From positions 1 through 49,058 of the forward strand of contig JAJQBR010000125.1 of NCBI GenBank assembly GCA_021203185.1: 49,058 bases of DNA, in the 5' to 3' direction. The notes beneath the pieces were generated by a model. That model was given only the letters and a program-made list of their open reading frames with translations. It was not told where the DNA came from and did not search any database. A program made the position numbers and the translations under genes. Positions 34,276-41,835 of this stretch are shown in pieces. This DNA comes from Clostridiales bacterium (GTDB lineage Bacteria > Bacillota > Clostridia > Oscillospirales > Oscillospiraceae). Within the stretch, counting starts at the first letter, position 1. Every line of letters starts with the position of its first letter.

Positions 34276-34713
34276 TTACCCCTCCGCCAGAGCGAGACTG
34301 ATGTTGTCCGACATCTTCTGCATCACCCGGAGCAGGGTACAGACATCTTCCTGAGAGACGTTGTGCATTGCCAGCGCCCAGCACTCCGCATAGATGGCCT
34401 CCATCTCCTTCGCAGCGTCCACAGCGTTCTGTTGCAGCTGAATGTGGAACACCCGCCGGTCCTGGGAATCCTCCAGCAAAGAGATGAAGCCGCCGCTTTT
34501 CAGGTGGTCCAGAGACTGGGAGACGTGGGCCTTGGAGACGTGGAGACGGTTCATAATGTCCTTCGCGGTGTCGATGTGGGGGTCGGCGTGGAGCAGCAGC
34601 AGAATGTTCAACTCCACCGGGCGCAGATGGTATCTGCGCTGAGCGGGTTCCGATTTTTTGGAAATCAGTTTTTTCAGCTGCGTCCCAGACGCAATGATTC
34701 CGGTGGTATCCAT
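34276..34713 (-). CDS. MarR-family regulator upstream of flavodoxin and citrate synthase
   Basis: A 145-residue winged-helix regulator. The DNA-binding segment is TAKDIMNRLHVSKAHVSQSLDHLKSGG with the wing LLEDSQDRRVFHIQL. ATG at 34713 has GAGGG upstream. The gene has a near-consensus promoter at 34753-34781 with a dyad just after the -10 box, and a similar dyad lies before the flavodoxin gene. It may repress itself and the downstream genes. The signal is unknown. Confidence 0.87.
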   Translation of the reverse strand: MDTTGIIASGTQLKKLISKKSEPAQRRYHLRPVELNILLLLHADPHIDTAKDIMNRLHVSKAHVSQSLDHLKSGGFISLLEDSQDRRVFHIQLQQNAVDAAKEMEAIYAECWALAMHNVSQEDVCTLLRVMQKMSDNISLALAEG

Positions 34714-34726
34714 CGTATCCCTCTTT

Positions 34727-34749
34727 GTTCAACTGTGAACTGTGTAAAC
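34727..34749. promoter_or_regulatory. candidate MarR operator, site 1
   Basis: Lies between the -10 box and the start codon of the MarR gene. It contains GTTCAACTGTGAAC and ends GTAAAC, and shares both ends with the site at 34209. Confidence 0.5.
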
Positions 34750-34752
34750 TCT

Positions 34753-34781
34753 ATTTTATCGGCCCATCAGAGGCAAGTCAA
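34753..34781 (-). promoter_or_regulatory. promoter for the MarR gene
   Basis: Minus-strand TTGACT, 17 bases, TAAAAT. Confidence 0.7.
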
Positions 34782-34840
34782 GGCGGATTTTGTGAACATT
34801 CTGCGTAAAATGATTTTTTGAACCGTTTTTTTCGACGATT

Positions 34841-35527
34841 TTACCCCCATTTGACAGGAGACACGCCGTTTTCCGTCAAAAAGGCATTGACCTGGCTGAA
34901 AGGGCGGCTGCCAAAGAAGCCACGGCTGGCGGAGAGGGGAGAGGGGTGGTTGCTGCGCAGCACCAGCCGGGGATAGGGGGAGCGCTCCGGCGCGATCAGC
35001 GCCCCCTTGCTCTGGGCCTCCCGGCCCCACAGGACAAAGGCGATGGGGCGGGGCTGCTCCTCCAGCGCCTGGAGCAGCCGGGTGGTGAAGGTCTGCCAGC
35101 CCCATTTTTTGTGGCTGTTGGGAGAGCTGTCGTAGACGGTGAGGACGTTGTTCAGCAGCAGCACCCCCTCCTCGGCCCAGGGCGTCAGGTCGTTCCCCGG
35201 CAGCTCCACGCCCAGGTCGGTGTGCAGCTCCTTGCCGATGTTCCGCAGGGAGGGAGGTGTTTTCGTCCCCGGCAGCACCGAGAAGGCCAAGCCGTGGGCC
35301 TGCCTCGGCTGATGATAGGGATCCTGCCCCACGATGACGCACTTCACCCGCTGGGGCGGCGTCAGCCGCAGGGCGGTGAACAGCTGCTCCTGGGGCGGGT
35401 ACACCGCCGGTTCCCCCTGAGCATAGGCCGCCTCCACCTGGTCGAACAGGGCGCTGCACCAGGGTTCCTCCGCCATCTTTTCCACGGTCTCCCGCCAGTC
35501 TCCCATATCGCAGTCCAGCATGCGCAT
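34841..35527 (-). CDS. ung: uracil-DNA glycosylase
   Basis: Removes uracil from DNA in base-excision repair. The 228-residue family-1 enzyme has GQDPYHQP with catalytic Asp69, the uracil-binding NNVLTV segment and HPSPLS with catalytic His. ATG at 35527 has GGAAAG upstream; the longer frame is not supported. It is divergent from mpg with 58 bases between, and its -35 box lies inside the mpg start. Confidence 0.95.
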   Translation of the reverse strand: MRMLDCDMGDWRETVEKMAEEPWCSALFDQVEAAYAQGEPAVYPPQEQLFTALRLTPPQRVKCVIVGQDPYHQPRQAHGLAFSVLPGTKTPPSLRNIGKELHTDLGVELPGNDLTPWAEEGVLLLNNVLTVYDSSPNSHKKWGWQTFTTRLLQALEEQPRPIAFVLWGREAQSKGALIAPERSPYPRLVLRSNHPSPLSASRGFFGSRPFSQVNAFLTENGVSPVKWG

Positions 35528-35563
35528 AAAACCATCTTTCCTTTCCGTTCGTTCTGTGGTAGT

Positions 35564-35592
35564 ATTGTACCATGAGGTGAGGTAAATGGCAA
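35564..35592 (-). promoter_or_regulatory. promoter for ung inside the divergent gap
   Basis: Minus-strand TTGCCA, 17 bases, TACAAT. The -35 box overlaps the first codons of mpg. Confidence 0.5.
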
Positions 35593-36212
35593 AGCTGACG
35601 CGGAATTTTTTTGACCGGGACACGGTGACGGTGGCCCGCGACCTGGTGGGGACCTACCTGGTGCGGGTCTGGCAGGGAGAGCGGCTGGTCTGCCGCCTGA
35701 CAGAGACGGAAGCCTATGTGGGGTCCATCGACAAGGGCTGTCATGCCTACCAGTACCGGCGCACCGCCCGGACAGAGCCGCTGTTCGCCGCCCCCGGCCA
35801 CACCTATGTCTACCTGATTTACGGGATGTACCACTGTCTGAACCTGGTGACGGAGCCGGAGGGGGAGCCGTGTGCCGTGCTGCTGCGGGGCGGCAGCCCC
35901 CGCCTGGGCGGGGAGACCATCTCCCGTCTGCGCTATGGGAAATCACTCCGGGAACTGACCGCCTACCAGCGCAAAAACTTCCTCAACGGCCCCGGCAAGC
36001 TGTGCAGGGGCCTGGCCCTGACAAGGGAATACAACCTGATGGATGTCACTTCCAGCGAAGAACTGTATCTCGTCTCGTCCCTGGCCGACCTGGGGCTGGA
36101 GGAGGAGTCGACCCCAGGCCCCATTCAGGTGGGCAAGCGCATCGGCATCGACTACGCAGAGGAGGCGGCGGACTTCCCCTGGCGGTTCTGGACAGAGGAC
36201 AGGCCGATTTGA
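35586..36212 (+). CDS. mpg: 3-methyladenine DNA glycosylase (AAG/MPG family)
   Basis: Excises alkylated purines in base-excision repair. The 208-residue protein has LTETEAYVG (catalytic Glu), HTYVYLIYGMYHCLN, and NGPGKLCRGLAL motifs, all typical of AAG. ATG at 35586 follows GAGGTGAGG closely. It is divergent from ung, another glycosylase, so the two may be made together. A strong hairpin follows. Confidence 0.94.
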   Translation: MAKLTRNFFDRDTVTVARDLVGTYLVRVWQGERLVCRLTETEAYVGSIDKGCHAYQYRRTARTEPLFAAPGHTYVYLIYGMYHCLNLVTEPEGEPCAVLLRGGSPRLGGETISRLRYGKSLRELTAYQRKNFLNGPGKLCRGLALTREYNLMDVTSSEELYLVSSLADLGLEEESTPGPIQVGKRIGIDYAEEAADFPWRFWTEDRPI

Positions 36213-36218
36213 CCGCGA

Positions 36219-36269
36219 AGAAAACAACGCGCCCGGATGGAAAGGCTCCGTCTGGGCGCGTTGTTTTCT
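36219..36269 (+). terminator. long hairpin after mpg
   Basis: Arms 36219-36241 and 36247-36269, about 23 bases with two mismatches, then no strong T run. The 36213-36471 gap holds this and the repeat at 36278. Confidence 0.7.
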
Positions 36270-36277
36270 GCCTTACT

Positions 36278-36468
36278 GTTTTATCCCTTTTGCTCAGCCA
36301 TGTGCCAGAAACCCCTCCGCCACCGCCTAAAGGCGGCGGCCTTCCTCCCCTGAAAGGGCAGGGAGCGCAGCGGAAGTGCCGCTTGACGGCGGAGGGGGAC
36401 CATGCGAAGCATGGTGGAGGGGTTTCACGCCGGAATTACTGACAAGACTGATTCAAAGGGATTAACCA
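36278..36468. repeat. MITE-like element copy 3, with a different GC-rich interior
   Basis: Left end ATCCCTTTTGCTCAGCC and right end CTGATTCAAAGGGATTAACC match the terminal repeats of the elements at 831 and 11987. The interior is unrelated to theirs but matches the repeat at 16464. It is rich in small hairpins (CCGCC/GGCGG and CCATGC/GCATGG) and has no ORF. Confidence 0.75.
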
Positions 36469-36471
36469 GTA

Positions 36472-38607
36472 CTATTTTTTCTTGATGGTGATATAGGTGG
36501 ACTTACTGCCCGCCTTCACGGTGATTTTGCTGTTTTTCTTCGCCGTCAGCGTAATGCCGGAGACGGTATACTTGGTGGAACTGGTGGTGGTCACCGTCAC
36601 GCCCTTGGAGAGGTAGGTGGGGTAGACCTTCACCGCGAACTTCAGGGTGCTGCCCTTGGAGAGTTTGGTAGTGGATTTGTTGCGGTTGGTGTAGCCGTTG
36701 GCTGTGACGATGGTGACAGAGGACACCTTGCTGGATGGGGCTTTGGCGTAGCCCAGGGCGTAGCAGATGTTATCTGCCGCGTCCATGCCAATCTCGTTAT
36801 AGGCCAGCTGGGAATAGTGGACGGTACTGTGTACCTGACTGATTTTCGTTGGCATACTGATGGTGCCTGACTTGTTGGGGTTTGCAGCCCGGTATTTGGC
36901 CTGTGTGCCGTATTTGTTGACGAAATACGACTTGACGTTGGCGTTGGAAGTCCAGCTTTCCGACGCCTGACTGGCCAGGTAAATGGTAGAGTACGAGGAT
37001 GACGTGGTCATGTAATACTGAGCCAGCCGGGGACCGGTCAGGGCGAAGTCGCTGGTGGAGGCCGGTTTGCTGGCGGCTGCCCGAACCATGATAATACCGG
37101 TAAACGCGATGGACTTTTTCATGCCGGAGATACCGGATCCGTTCAGCTGAGTGCGCAGGGCGCTGTTCATTTTGGTGAAGTAGCTCAGGTACTTGCTGGC
37201 GGACATACTTTTATCCTGCTCGCCCTGGAGCCAGAAGATGCCCTTGCGGGAGAGGGTGTAGTGTCCGGCGGCGATCTCCTTGCTCAGCAGCTTCTCCGCC
37301 GCCACATACAAGTCCACCGCCTGCCAGAAGTTGTTGTTGGTCTTGGAGCTGCCCGGCTGCCAGGAGGTGATGGAGCTGCCGTGGTGGGCGGCGTTGATGA
37401 CCCAGACCTTTTCCCCGGTCAGCTTGTTCCACTCGTAGGCCAGGGCGCTGTCGATGCCGCTCTTGCCGTTGCCGGCGGTGGTCAGGTTGTTGGTCCATTT
37501 GTAATCCTTGGAGGCGGAATTGTTGGTCAGACTGGAGGGAATAAAGGCACTCTCATTGCTGGTGGTCAGGCCGTTGCTGCCCGTTGAACTGTACCAGCCG
37601 ATTTGTTTATACATGGTGGTGGTGGAGGGGGCGTAGGTACTGTAGACCTGCCCCTCCTCGCTGGGGATCCACTGCTTTTTGTAGGTGGAGAGGCTGCTGG
37701 AGGAGGTGGAACTGGGCCGCCCCTCCGCATTGCTCTGCCCGATGATGAGCAACAGACTGATGGGAGCGGCAGAGACCTTGACCCCGTAGGTTTTGCCGTT
37801 GGACAGAGTAACCACGGCGGTGCCGCAACCGCAGGCGATGATCTTCTTGCTGCTGGAGCTGTCCACTTTGACCACGGCGGTGTCTGACTTGGAGCTGCCG
37901 ACGCGCTTGGAGGTGATGGTCAGGGAGACAATAGAAGTCACCTTGTAAGAAAAGGTGTATCGGTCATCGTAGCTCAGGCTGATTTTGGTGCTGCTGTCGT
38001 AAATGTCCTGATAGGAGACAAGTCCATTGATGGACTTGGTCAGGGCGGTGGTAGCGCTGTCCACCTCGGTCTGGGTGACGCCCTCCGTTGCTAGGACAGC
38101 CTTGGCGGCAGTCAGAGCGGTCTGCAGGGTGGCCCAGGAGGCAGCGGTGTAATCGCTTTCGGTCAAAGCCTCCGCTTCGGCGATTTTGGATTCCAGCGAG
38201 GAGGTGTCAACAATGGTGTTTTCATCGGAGGAAGCGTCTGAGCCGTCGTCCGTCTCGCCGCTGCTGTCCCCTGCGCTGCTGTCCTCTGCGGCGGACACGG
38301 TTTCGTCGGCTTCGGACTGCGCTTCCTCCACCTCATCGGCAGAGGTGTCAGCCTCGGATGTATCGGCCGCAGATGTGTCGGCTTCTGACGTGTTGGAATC
38401 AGCTTCCGCTTCTTCCTCTGCGGTTTCCTCTTCTGAGGTTTCCGCTTCCTCGTCCTCGGTTTCTTCCAGGTAGCTGCTCAGCAACTCCTCGTACTCGGAG
38501 GAAGCGGCGGATTCTTCCGCCGCCATTGCCACAAAGGAGGCGCCGAACACGCCGAACGTCAGGCTCAAGGCCAGGAGCAGGGAAAGGATTTTTTTAAGTG
38601 CGTTCAT
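36472..38607 (-). CDS. secreted SGNH-type (sialate O-acetylesterase-like) protein with FIVAR and BIG2-like regions
   Basis: A 711-residue exported protein. Signal peptide 1-29 with AMA cleavage; acidic low-complexity region about 31-135 with (A)DTSEADTSA-type repeats; FIVAR-like helical domain about 137-197; a BIG2-like region about 205-280; then an SGNH hydrolase domain with the nucleophile Ser292 in IIGQSNAEG, FWLQGEQD at 458-465 and His597 in VHYSQLAYNEIG. This resembles the SASA carbohydrate esterases that remove O-acetyl groups. A second BIG2-like region closes the protein. It starts inside the acyltransferase stop (ATGA), so the two are coupled. An acetyl transfer or removal role on a wall polymer is inferred, not shown. 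Confidence 0.82.
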   Translation of the reverse strand: MNALKKILSLLLALSLTFGVFGASFVAMAAEESAASSEYEELLSSYLEETEDEEAETSEEETAEEEAEADSNTSEADTSAADTSEADTSADEVEEAQSEADETVSAAEDSSAGDSSGETDDGSDASSDENTIVDTSSLESKIAEAEALTESDYTAASWATLQTALTAAKAVLATEGVTQTEVDSATTALTKSINGLVSYQDIYDSSTKISLSYDDRYTFSYKVTSIVSLTITSKRVGSSKSDTAVVKVDSSSSKKIIACGCGTAVVTLSNGKTYGVKVSAAPISLLLIIGQSNAEGRPSSTSSSSLSTYKKQWIPSEEGQVYSTYAPSTTTMYKQIGWYSSTGSNGLTTSNESAFIPSSLTNNSASKDYKWTNNLTTAGNGKSGIDSALAYEWNKLTGEKVWVINAAHHGSSITSWQPGSSKTNNNFWQAVDLYVAAEKLLSKEIAAGHYTLSRKGIFWLQGEQDKSMSASKYLSYFTKMNSALRTQLNGSGISGMKKSIAFTGIIMVRAAASKPASTSDFALTGPRLAQYYMTTSSSYSTIYLASQASESWTSNANVKSYFVNKYGTQAKYRAANPNKSGTISMPTKISQVHSTVHYSQLAYNEIGMDAADNICYALGYAKAPSSKVSSVTIVTANGYTNRNKSTTKLSKGSTLKFAVKVYPTYLSKGVTVTTTSSTKYTVSGITLTAKKNSKITVKAGSKSTYITIKKK

Positions 38608-39671
38608 AAATCACCAGAGCCTTTCTGTTTGGATTTGGTTTGGAGGGGCAGGACAGTGAGCTTTGTCGCCAGCCAGTCAAAGGGCTTTGCGGCGAACACC
38701 AGCACAATCAGCAGGGAAATGACGGCGTAAGCCAGGCCATAGAGCGTAGGGAAATGAACCAGCACCCAGTCTTTCAGCACAAAGCCCGTGTAAAAGTAGC
38801 TCACCAGGGCGTAGTGGAACATATAAACGGGAAGCGTTCGCCGCCCCACGGTGGAGACCACAGGGATATGACAATTGGGGATCACCGCAATCAGACAGAA
38901 GGTCAGCAGGAACGCCACCCCATAAAACGCCAGGCGAAGCAGCCCGCCGTAGGGCGCCAGATCCTCAAGAATGCTGAAGTTGGTTTTCCCCTTCAAAAAC
39001 TCGGTGTAGGGTGTCAGCACCTCCCGGTATTGCAGGCACAGCCAGCAGGCGGCCACCAACACAGCTGCGGACAGCACTCTGCTGTACCAATGCTCCGTCA
39101 CGCGGAGGATTTGCTCTGGCATCAGGGCGTATCCCGCCAGGAAGAAGGGATAAAACACCAGGATTCGGCTCAGTGAGAGGAAAGCGTCAACGTCCTTGCA
39201 GTAACCCGCCAGGCAGCCCAGCGTGAGAAACACGGCCATCAGGGCGGGAGTGCGATAGCGCTCCAGGAACATGGTCATCAACAGGAAGATGCACATGGCG
39301 AGACCGTACCAGGCCACACCGCCTTCCCGAAAGAGATTGGTGTAGGGCATTTCGTTGACAAGGTCGTCTGCCAGCAGGAGGTCGGTAAACCAGAGCAGGA
39401 ATTTTGTGACCAGATAGACCAGGAAGAAGGAAAACACCCGGTCATAGTTGTGTTTTTTCACCGCGCTTTTGCTGAACAGGCCAGAGACGAAGAGAAAGGC
39501 CGGCATATGGAACAGGTAGATAAAAAAGAACACGCCTGCCATAATGGGGTGATCGCCGTTGACGCGCCGAAACAGGTGGGCGAAAACCACCAAAAAAATC
39601 AGCACCGCTTTCAGGTTGTCCCATTTGGCGAGTCTCCCCTGAGGCGGGGAAGGCGAGGTTACGACTGACAT
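38604..39671 (-). CDS. membrane acyltransferase (acyltransferase-3/OafA-like)
   Basis: A 355-residue polytopic membrane protein of the acyltransferase-3 family with about ten hydrophobic segments. The family signature near the N terminus, KWDNLKAVLIFLVVFAHL, carries the conserved His, and VGRRTLPVYMFHYAL near residue 280 is also typical. Such enzymes move acetyl or other acyl groups across the membrane to extracytoplasmic glycans. It has a good promoter at 39729-39757. Its stop overlaps the start of the secreted esterase (ATGA). Confidence 0.9.
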   Translation of the reverse strand: MSVVTSPSPPQGRLAKWDNLKAVLIFLVVFAHLFRRVNGDHPIMAGVFFFIYLFHMPAFLFVSGLFSKSAVKKHNYDRVFSFFLVYLVTKFLLWFTDLLLADDLVNEMPYTNLFREGGVAWYGLAMCIFLLMTMFLERYRTPALMAVFLTLGCLAGYCKDVDAFLSLSRILVFYPFFLAGYALMPEQILRVTEHWYSRVLSAAVLVAACWLCLQYREVLTPYTEFLKGKTNFSILEDLAPYGGLLRLAFYGVAFLLTFCLIAVIPNCHIPVVSTVGRRTLPVYMFHYALVSYFYTGFVLKDWVLVHFPTLYGLAYAVISLLIVLVFAAKPFDWLATKLTVLPLQTKSKQKGSGDL

Positions 39672-39728
39672 TGCAACGGCATCCTTTCATCTGCTGGGAA
39701 AAATAAACATTGAGCCATTCTTTTCTGT

Positions 39729-39757
39729 ATTTTAACACAAAGGATGAAGAAACGCAA
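39729..39757 (-). promoter_or_regulatory. promoter for the acyltransferase-esterase operon
   Basis: Minus-strand TTGCGT, 17 bases, TAAAAT, 58 bases before the start codon. Confidence 0.65.
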
Positions 39758-39824
39758 CCGCAAGTTACGACGGGACAAAAGGGGCCACGGTTCGACAGGA
39801 GCTGGCATTTTTTGCGCTTTTGGC

Positions 39825-39852
39825 TTGCGCGGGTCAAAAAATATGGTATACT
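39825..39852 (+). promoter_or_regulatory. promoter for the exonuclease-BRCT gene
   Basis: TTGCGC, 16 bases, TATACT with an extended -10 TGG. The leader from here to 40020 is about 160 bases, lower in GC, and contains a CAGTCATGACTG palindrome near 39984; no riboswitch recognised. Confidence 0.5.
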
Positions 39853-40020
39853 AAGAAAAGAGAAGATGATTATCTTAAATTGGACGTTCAGCAAACAAAA
39901 TGAGTATTTTCTAAATTTGCCTGACGTTTCTTCCATTGTAAAAGGACGCATCGCCTGTATCTGTGAGTATGATGATTGAACAGTCATGACTGACACAGCC
40001 ACCAATAGAGAGGAGAAACC

Positions 40021-41229
40021 ATGCCCATCGCACCCACCCACTGGACGCCCTTCGCCACGCCGGAGGAGCGCCTGGACTACTTAAAGGAACACAAGCTGAC
40101 CCCCAAGACCTACACCGCCCCCAAGGAGCTGGTCTACGTCGGCATCGACGCGGCGGAGCCGACGCCCTGCACCGCCGAGGGGACGGCGGACGGCTGCACC
40201 CTGGTCATCCGGGTGGGGGAGACGCTGCACTGCATCCACCCGGACTACCTGGTGGAAATGCAGACCAAACGTCGCCAGGTCCCCGCGCCCCGGCGGAAGG
40301 CCACCCCCAAACCGGCGGCGGCCCCGGAGGCAGACTGCGTCGCCATCGACTTTGAGACCGCCACAGGGAAGCCGGACAGCGCCTGTGCCCTGGGCGTGGC
40401 GGTGGTTCGGGGACTGGAGGTGGTGGACACCTGGTATCACCTCATCCAGCCGCCGGAGAACCGCTACGAGGAGGCTAACGTCCGGGTTCACGGCATCACC
40501 CCCGCCCAGACCGCCGACCAGCCCAGCCTGGATCAGCTTTGGCCGGAACTGCGCCGGTTCTTCGATGGGACGCTGGTGCTGGCCCATAACGCCCGGTTTG
40601 ACGTGGGCGTACTCCGCAAGAGTCTGTCCCAGTCTGACAAGATTCTCAACTTCCGGTATGCGGACACCCTGCAAATGGTGAAAAACGTGGTGCCGGGGCG
40701 GCACGGGCTGGACGCCTGCTGTGAATATTTCGGCATCGCTCTGGAGCATCACCACAACGCCCTGGACGACGCAGTGGCCTGCGCGGAGGTCGCCATCCGC
40801 TGCGCGAAGCTGGCGGGGTGCGCCAGCGTCCGGGACTGCCTCCGCCAGCGGCGGCTGACTACCACCGACTTCCACCGCAAGACATCCACCTACCAGCGCT
40901 ACGCGGCTAAGGCGGTGCGGCTCTCCGACGTGACCGCCACGGTGGAGCAGTTCGACCTGACCCACCCGCTGTATCAGAAAACGGTGGTGTTCACCGGCGA
41001 TTTGGCCATTGACCGGGCCGAGGCCGTTCAGCGGGCGGTCAACAAGGGCGCGGTGGTCAAGTCCGGCGTCTCCGCCAAGACGGACGTGCTGGTGGTGGGC
41101 CGCCAGGGGCAGTCCGCCGCCGCGCCGGAGAGCGGCAAGGAGCGCAAGGCCAGAGAACTGACCGAAGCCGGAAAAGCGGACATCCGCGTCATGGACGAGG
41201 CGGAGTTTATGGCGCTGGTGGGGGAGTGA
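40021..41229 (+). CDS. DEDDh 3'-5' exonuclease with C-terminal BRCT domain
   Basis: A 402-residue protein. Residues 1-100 are a region I do not recognise with a basic, Pro-rich linker (82-102). The exonuclease domain spans about 104-270 with DFE (Asp110, Glu112), HNARFD (Asp194) and HNALDD (His245, Asp250), all of the DEDDh type as in DNA polymerase III epsilon. Residues about 320-402 form a BRCT domain (KTVVFTGDLAI, KSGVSAKTDVLVVG). This architecture suggests repair or replication end processing. ATG at 40021 has GAGAGGAG upstream. It ends at a shared terminator. Confidence 0.88.
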   Translation: MPIAPTHWTPFATPEERLDYLKEHKLTPKTYTAPKELVYVGIDAAEPTPCTAEGTADGCTLVIRVGETLHCIHPDYLVEMQTKRRQVPAPRRKATPKPAAAPEADCVAIDFETATGKPDSACALGVAVVRGLEVVDTWYHLIQPPENRYEEANVRVHGITPAQTADQPSLDQLWPELRRFFDGTLVLAHNARFDVGVLRKSLSQSDKILNFRYADTLQMVKNVVPGRHGLDACCEYFGIALEHHHNALDDAVACAEVAIRCAKLAGCASVRDCLRQRRLTTTDFHRKTSTYQRYAAKAVRLSDVTATVEQFDLTHPLYQKTVVFTGDLAIDRAEAVQRAVNKGAVVKSGVSAKTDVLVVGRQGQSAAAPESGKERKARELTEAGKADIRVMDEAEFMALVGE

Positions 41230-41253
41230 CCATCTGCCAGAAAACTGAATACA

Positions 41254-41306
41254 ACGACACAGCGCTGCGCGGATTCCACAGAATCCCGCAGCGCTGTTTT
41301 GTGTCG
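41254..41306. terminator. terminator between convergent exonuclease and ribH
   Basis: Left arm 41254-41275 and right arm 41281-41306 form a long GC-rich stem around a CACA loop. Short T runs flank both sides. Confidence 0.7.
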
Positions 41307-41310
41307 AGTT

Positions 41311-41784
41311 TTACATCTGCCCCATCAGATTGACCATCTCGATGGCGGAGAGGGCGCAGTCATAGCCCTTGTTGCCCGCCTTGCTGCCCGCCCGGGCGAT
41401 GGCCTGCTCGATGTTCTCGGTGGTGATGACGCCGAACAGCACCGGTACCCCCGTAGCCAGCCCCACCTGGGCAATGCCCTTGGAGACCTCGTTGCACACG
41501 TAGTCATAGTGAGAGGTGTCCCCCCGGATGACCGCGCCCACGCAGATGACCGCGTCGTACTCCCCGGACTGGGCCATTTTGGAGGCGACGATGGGGATTT
41601 CAAAGGCCCCCGGCACCCAGGCGGCGGTGATGTTGTCCTCGTCCACGCCGTGGCGCACCAGACCGTCCACCGCGCCGCCCAGCAGCTTGTTGACGATGAT
41701 CTCGTTGAACCGGGAGGCAATGATGCCCACCTTCATGCCCTTGGGGGCGACGACTTTTCCTTCCAAAACGCGAATTTCTTTCAT
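41311..41784 (-). CDS. ribH: 6,7-dimethyl-8-ribityllumazine synthase
   Basis: Condenses the pyrimidine and 3,4-dihydroxy-2-butanone phosphate to lumazine. The 157-residue protein has [23 protein letters not shown] and [10 protein letters not shown]-like [10 protein letters not shown], all family hallmarks. ATG at 41784 has AGGAGG upstream. It is last in the rib operon. The 51 bases before it contain a short repeat. Confidence 0.96.
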   Translation of the reverse strand: MKEIRVLEGKVVAPKGMKVGIIASRFNEIIVNKLLGGAVDGLVRHGVDEDNITAAWVPGAFEIPIVASKMAQSGEYDAVICVGAVIRGDTSHYDYVCNEVSKGIAQVGLATGVPVLFGVITTENIEQAIARAGSKAGNKGYDCALSAIEMVNLMGQM

Positions 41785-41807
41785 GGTGATTACCTCCTGA
41801 GATTCAT

Positions 41808-41833
41808 AATTGCACATTGCTAATTGCAAATTG
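41808..41833. repeat. short AT-rich repeat (copy 2) between ribBA and ribH
   Basis: Reverse-oriented relative of 16354-16387, sharing GCAATTAGCAATGTGCAAT. It sits inside the rib operon without disturbing the flanking genes. Confidence 0.5.
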
Positions 41834-41835
41834 GA

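Noticed and set aside
39710-39979. An 89-codon frame upstream of the exonuclease
   Set aside because: No ribosome binding site, its start precedes the only good promoter, and the composition is that of the leader region.
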